DNA of 8,130 bases, from contig JALSJL010000478.1 in NCBI GenBank assembly GCA_026989405.1, positions 1 to 8,130 on the forward strand, read 5' to 3'. Below are positions 5,823 to 8,130 of the stretch, piece after piece. Made by a program: the position numbers and the translations under genes. Source of the DNA: Marinosulfonomonas sp. (GTDB lineage: Bacteria; Pseudomonadota; Alphaproteobacteria; Rhodobacterales; Rhodobacteraceae). Numbering within the stretch: the stretch's first letter is position 1; each line of letters opens with the position of its first letter. The notes below the pieces were generated by a model. That model saw only the letters and a list, made by a program, of their open reading frames with translations. It had not been told where the DNA came from and made no database searches.

Positions 5823-6995
5823 TCACTGCAGACCTTCCGCAATCGCTTCCCCCGCCGCCACCGCCGAGGCCCAGGCCCACTGGAAATTGTATCCGCCCAG
5901 CCAGCCCGTCACATCCACCGCCTCGCCAATCACGTAAAGCCCCGGCACGGCTTTTGCTTCCATCGTGCTTGACGACAGCCCGGCGGTGCTGATCCCGCCC
6001 ACGGTCACCTCGGCCTTGGCAAAGCCCTCGGTCCCGGTCGGCTGAAACGTCAGCCCGCCCAGCAGCGCCGCCGCCCGCCCCAGGTCGCGGTCGGCCACAT
6101 TGCCAAGCTCACGCTCGATCCCGATCCGCTCGGCCAGGACCCGGGCCAGGCGCGCCGGCAACCGCTCGGCCAGGACCGTTTTCAGATGCGCCCGCGGCAG
6201 CCGGCGTTTTGCCGCCAGCAGAAACGCCTCGCCATCGTCCAACAACGATAGCGACACGGCGTCCCCCGGCGCCCAGTATGACGACACCTGCAAGATCGCC
6301 GGCCCCGACAGCCCCTTGTGGGTAAACAGCGCGGCCTCGGCAAATGACCGGTCGCCCACCCGGGCCACCACCGGGCAGGACACGCCGGAAATATCGCGAA
6401 ACGCGCGGTCACCCTCGCCCAGCGTGAACGGCACCAGCCCGGGGCGCGGGGGCACCACCTGCAGCCCGAAGCGGCGCGCGATGTCATAGGCCACCCCGGT
6501 CGCCCCCATCTTCGGGATCGAGCCCCCCCCGGTCGCCACCACAAGCCGCCGCGCGCGTGCGCCGGCCACCGTGAACCACCCGTCGGCGTGCCCGATCTCG
6601 CCGATCGCGGTGTTCAGCCGTATCTCGGCCCCGCCGCGCGCGCATTCCTCCAGCAGCATCGCCACGATCTGGCGCGCCGAGCCGTCGCAAAACAGCTGCC
6701 CCAGCGTCTTTTCATGCCAGGTGATCTTGTGGCGCTCCACCAGCGCCAGGAAATCCCACGGGGTATAGCGGCTCAGCGCCGATTTGGCGAAATGGGGGTT
6801 CTCGGAAATGAAATTCTCGGCCCCGGTGCCGGTATTGGTGAAATTGCACCGGCCCCCGCCCGAGATCAGGATCTTCTTGCCGGCCTTCTCGGCGTGGTCG
6901 ATCACCAGCACCCGCGCGCCCGCCTGTCCGGCGGTTGCCGCCGCCATCAGCCCGGCCCCACCGGCCCCCAATATGATCACGTCATGGTCGCTCAT
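5823..6995 (-). CDS. yhiN: YhiN/HI0933-family FAD-dependent flavoprotein
   Basis: A 390-residue flavoprotein of the HI0933/BaiN group (TIGR00275, PF03486), close to E. coli YhiN (about 400 aa) in remembered sequence. The Rossmann FAD-binding motif GAGGAG is at 10-15. The family hallmark KKILISGGGRCNFTN is at 40-54, LGQLFCDGSARQIV at 98-111, the second nucleotide-binding segment VVATGGGS at 152-159, THKGLSGPAILQ at 225-236, and the C-terminal GLYVIGEAVDVTGWLGGYNFQWAW at 352-375. BaiN members act as flavin reductases in gut anaerobes; the role of the proteobacterial YhiN branch is not established, so no substrate is given. It is the first gene of the minus-strand trio. No Shine-Dalgarno is evident; the start codon lies 3 nt after repeat B copy 2. 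The oxygenase gene follows after 82 nt. Confidence 0.92.
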   Translation of the reverse strand: MSDHDVIILGAGGAGLMAAATAGQAGARVLVIDHAEKAGKKILISGGGRCNFTNTGTGAENFISENPHFAKSALSRYTPWDFLALVERHKITWHEKTLGQLFCDGSARQIVAMLLEECARGGAEIRLNTAIGEIGHADGWFTVAGARARRLVVATGGGSIPKMGATGVAYDIARRFGLQVVPPRPGLVPFTLGEGDRAFRDISGVSCPVVARVGDRSFAEAALFTHKGLSGPAILQVSSYWAPGDAVSLSLLDDGEAFLLAAKRRLPRAHLKTVLAERLPARLARVLAERIGIERELGNVADRDLGRAAALLGGLTFQPTGTEGFAKAEVTVGGISTAGLSSSTMEAKAVPGLYVIGEAVDVTGWLGGYNFQWAWASAVAAGEAIAEGLQ

Positions 6996-6998
6996 CCC

Positions 6999-7063
6999 GT
7001 TTCAATACCCCGCACCGGGGTATTGAAACAGAGCGGTGTAGCGGGTTTTCGCAGAAAACCCGC
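6999..7063 (-). repeat. Family B double-hairpin element, copy 2, abutting the flavoprotein start codon
   Basis: Hairpin one is GTTTCAATACCCC (6999-7011) with GGGGTATTGAAAC (7017-7029): 13 perfect base pairs, loop GCACC. After an 11-nt linker, hairpin two is GCGGGTTTTC-GCA-GAAAACCCGC (7041-7063), 10 perfect base pairs. Compared with copy 1, two stem positions differ by compensating pairs (A-T to C-G and T-A to C-G) and one by G-T to A-T, while the loop length, linker length and 3-nt distance to the start codon are identical. That pattern suggests the structure matters. Confidence 0.8.
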
Positions 7064-7111
7064 GGGCCGCTTGCGGGCAGAACAGGGTTTGTGCCCCCTA
7101 TCCCCCATCCC

Positions 7112-7175
7112 GCCCGGCACCGCCGGGCAGCGCCCGACCGCCCCCGTCACGCCCACCCACGGTCGGGCGATGCCC
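7112..7175 (+). repeat. Family A structured repeat, copy 2 (right flank of the insert)
   Basis: A hairpin GCCCGGC-ACC-GCCGGGC (7112-7128) sits next to a longer stem, GGGCAGCGCCCGACC (7125-7139) with GGTCGGGCGATGCCC (7161-7175): 15 positions with a single mismatch. The two share 7125-7128 and so compete. The loop contains ACGCCCACCC as in copy 1. The first hairpin differs in sequence from that of copy 1 (GCCTGTGC/GCACAGGC) yet keeps pairing. It has the same orientation as copy 1, on the other side of the three-gene insert. Confidence 0.7.
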
Positions 7176-7216
7176 TCTGCCCTGCGGACCGAACCCACAC
7201 ACCCGCACAAAACCCC

Positions 7217-7245
7217 TTGCCACATCCGGCATTCCCCCCTATACG
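7217..7245 (+). promoter_or_regulatory. Candidate promoter for rpmC-rpsQ
   Basis: TTGCCA (7217-7222) matches five of six -35 positions; after a 17-nt spacer, TATACG (7240-7245) matches four of six -10 positions. The predicted start near 7252 leaves a leader of about 70 nt. It lies beyond the repeats and just ahead of rpmC, where a promoter is needed because the rplP unit ends in a terminator 3.8 kb upstream. Confidence 0.5.
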
Positions 7246-7322
7246 CACGTCTTCACTCCCTCCACCGGGAATCAGGGTGACCCTTTACGGGGCCTGCCGG
7301 TGATGTTGAAAGGACCAGGGCC

Positions 7323-7538
7323 ATGAGCGCCAGCGAACTGCGTGACAAGACACCTGACCAGCTCCGGGAGGAGCTGAAAAGCCTGAAAAAGGAAAGCTTC
7401 AACCTGCGCTTTCAACAGGCAACCGGGCAACTGGAAAACACCGCCGCGATCCGCAAGGCGCGCCGGGCCGCTGCCCGCGTCAAGACAATACTGAACGAAA
7501 AGGCCGCTGCTGCGGCCGGCGAAGAAAAGGGGGCCTGA
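7323..7538 (+). CDS. rpmC: 50S ribosomal protein L29
   Basis: L29 (71 residues) sits at the polypeptide tunnel exit beside L23 and forms part of the docking site for trigger factor and SRP. The N-terminus SASELRDKTPDQLREELKSLKKESFNLRFQ and the ENTAAIRKARRAAARVKTIL block are the two helices of the family. The tail is rich in alanine (EKAAAAAGEEKGA), as in relatives. AAAGGA (7309-7314) is 8 nt upstream of the ATG. It is normally the immediate neighbour of rplP; here it starts a new unit after the insert. rpsQ follows after 4 nt. Confidence 0.97.
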   Translation: MSASELRDKTPDQLREELKSLKKESFNLRFQQATGQLENTAAIRKARRAAARVKTILNEKAAAAAGEEKGA

Positions 7539-7542
7539 AAAG

Positions 7543-7773
7543 ATGCCAAAACGTATTCTCACAGGCACCGTGACCAGCGACGCCAACGCCCAGACCGTAA
7601 CGGTTTCCGTTGAACGCCGCTTCACGCACCCGGTTCTGAAGAAAACCATCCGCAAGTCCAAGAAATACCGGGCTCACGATGAAAAGAACGCTTTCAAGGT
7701 CGGTGACCAGGTCCGTATCCAGGAATGTGCACCGAAATCGAAAACGAAACGCTGGGAGGTGATCGCCAACTGA
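7543..7773 (+). CDS. rpsQ: 30S ribosomal protein S17
   Basis: S17 (76 residues) is a primary 16S rRNA-binding protein of the 30S body with an OB fold. The sequence MPKRILTGTVTSDANAQTVTVSVERRFTHPVLKKTIRKSKKYRAHDE is the family beta-barrel core, and FKVGDQVRIQECAPKSKTKRWEV matches the signature region near the C-terminus. Length is normal. AAGGGGG (7527-7533) inside the end of rpmC is 9 nt upstream, implying coupled translation. A 157-nt structured gap separates it from rplN. Confidence 0.97.
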   Translation: MPKRILTGTVTSDANAQTVTVSVERRFTHPVLKKTIRKSKKYRAHDEKNAFKVGDQVRIQECAPKSKTKRWEVIAN

Positions 7774-7782
7774 CGCACGCCG

Positions 7783-7842
7783 CTCATCGAGCCTGCCCGG
7801 CTCTCTTCGCTGAAGCGATGAGATCCGAACGGATCGAAGAGC
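7783..7842 (+). promoter_or_regulatory. Structured spacer between rpsQ and rplN (spc operon boundary)
   Basis: The 157-nt gap (7774-7930) has no coding frame of its own. CTCATCG (7783-7789) can pair with CGATGAG (7816-7822). GCTC+TTCG (7800-7803, 7806-7809) can pair with CGAAGAGC (7835-7842), and GATCC-GAAC-GGATC (7822-7835) forms a small hairpin. The first two stems cross, so they are alternatives or a pseudoknot. In E. coli the spc promoter lies in the equivalent gap; the best -35 here (TTGATC, 7873-7878) has only a poor -10 partner, so no promoter is called. Confidence 0.35.
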
Positions 7843-7930
7843 GACCTGCCGAAATCGGAAATCACACCCGGTTTGATCGAAACCCTGGGGACAAGGCTGG
7901 ATTTGCCCCCCAAAGGTCGGGAGAAACCGC

Positions 7931-8130
7931 ATGATCCAGATGCAGACCAATCTTGATGTCGCCGATAACTCGGGCGCAAAGCGCGTGCAGTGCATCAAGG
8001 TCCTGGGTGGTTCCAAACGCCGTTACGCAAGCGTCGGTGACGTGATCGTCGTATCGGTCAAGGAAGCCATCCCGCGCGGACGCGTGAAAAAGGGCGACGT
8101 GCGCAAGGCCGTCGTCGTTCGCACCGCCAA
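7931..8130 (+). CDS. rplN: 50S ribosomal protein L14, 5' part (runs off the window)
   Basis: The first 66 codons of L14, cut by the window edge. L14 binds 23S rRNA, contacts L19 and forms an inter-subunit bridge. It is also the binding site of the silencing factor RsfS. MIQMQTNLDVADNSGAKRV and CIKVLGGSKRRYASVGDVIVVSVKEAIPRGRVKKGDV are typical. GGGAG (7919-7923) is 7 nt before the ATG. In the usual order it begins the spc operon, followed by rplX and rplE. Confidence 0.96.
   Translation, partial: MIQMQTNLDVADNSGAKRVQCIKVLGGSKRRYASVGDVIVVSVKEAIPRGRVKKGDVRKAVVVRTA

Noticed and set aside
5744..7029. CRISPR repeat-like ends (GTTTCAAT and ATTGAAAC) in the family B elements
   Set aside because: Only two copies exist, 1.25 kb apart, each self-complementary with a 5-nt loop and separated by a gene. 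There are no regularly spaced spacers and no cas genes.
7873..7901. Promoter for rplN at the spc boundary
   Set aside because: TTGATC is a fair -35, but spacers of 17 to 19 nt give only GCTGGA, CTGGAT or TGGATT as -10, at most three matches of six.

Overview
This is a GC-rich chromosomal segment from an alphaproteobacterium, very probably a Rhodobacteraceae (roseobacter-type) bacterium. The evidence is the ribosomal protein sequences: L22 has the long N-terminal form reading KNPRRVADNEAMAK, and L2, S3, L16 and L29 all look like the Rhodobacterales versions. Assignments rest on remembered family sequences; no database was searched.

The backbone is the S10-spc ribosomal protein cluster on the + strand: rplB (L2), rpsS (S19), rplV (L22), rpsC (S3), rplP (L16), then rpmC (L29), rpsQ (S17) and the 5' part of rplN (L14). 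Gene order is canonical, but foreign material interrupts it at two places, both oriented against the ribosomal genes.

Left part (1-740): a short minus-strand lipoprotein gene (25-303) lies where rplW (L23) would normally adjoin rplB. It is followed by about 440 bp without a credible gene, holding a long inverted repeat (388-471), a plausible internal promoter (570-598) and a chain of GC-rich hairpins just ahead of rplB.

Central part (741-3385): rplB-rpsS-rplV-rpsC-rplP is tightly packed and ends in a stem-loop plus a good intrinsic terminator (3429-3453).

Inserted block (3454-7200): three minus-strand genes transcribed toward rplP in the order yhiN-like flavoprotein, putative 2-oxoglutarate/Fe(II) oxygenase (PF13759/TIGR02466-like), and ClsC-type phospholipase D/cardiolipin synthase. 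Two families of structured repeats decorate this block. Family A (3485-3566 and 7112-7175) flanks it as direct repeats. Family B (5744-5808 and 6999-7063) is a double hairpin ending exactly 3 nt upstream of the start codons of the oxygenase and flavoprotein genes. In both families the copies differ by changes that preserve base pairing.

Right part (7201-8130): a candidate promoter (7217-7245) appears to restart transcription for rpmC-rpsQ. A structured 157-bp gap precedes rplN, where the spc operon starts in E. coli. The ribosomal cluster thus seems to have been divided into separate transcription units that tolerate opposing inserts. The most intriguing points are the covarying double-hairpin elements fused to start codons and the presence of a 2OG oxygenase-like gene near rplP, whose product is a known hydroxylation target in other bacteria.
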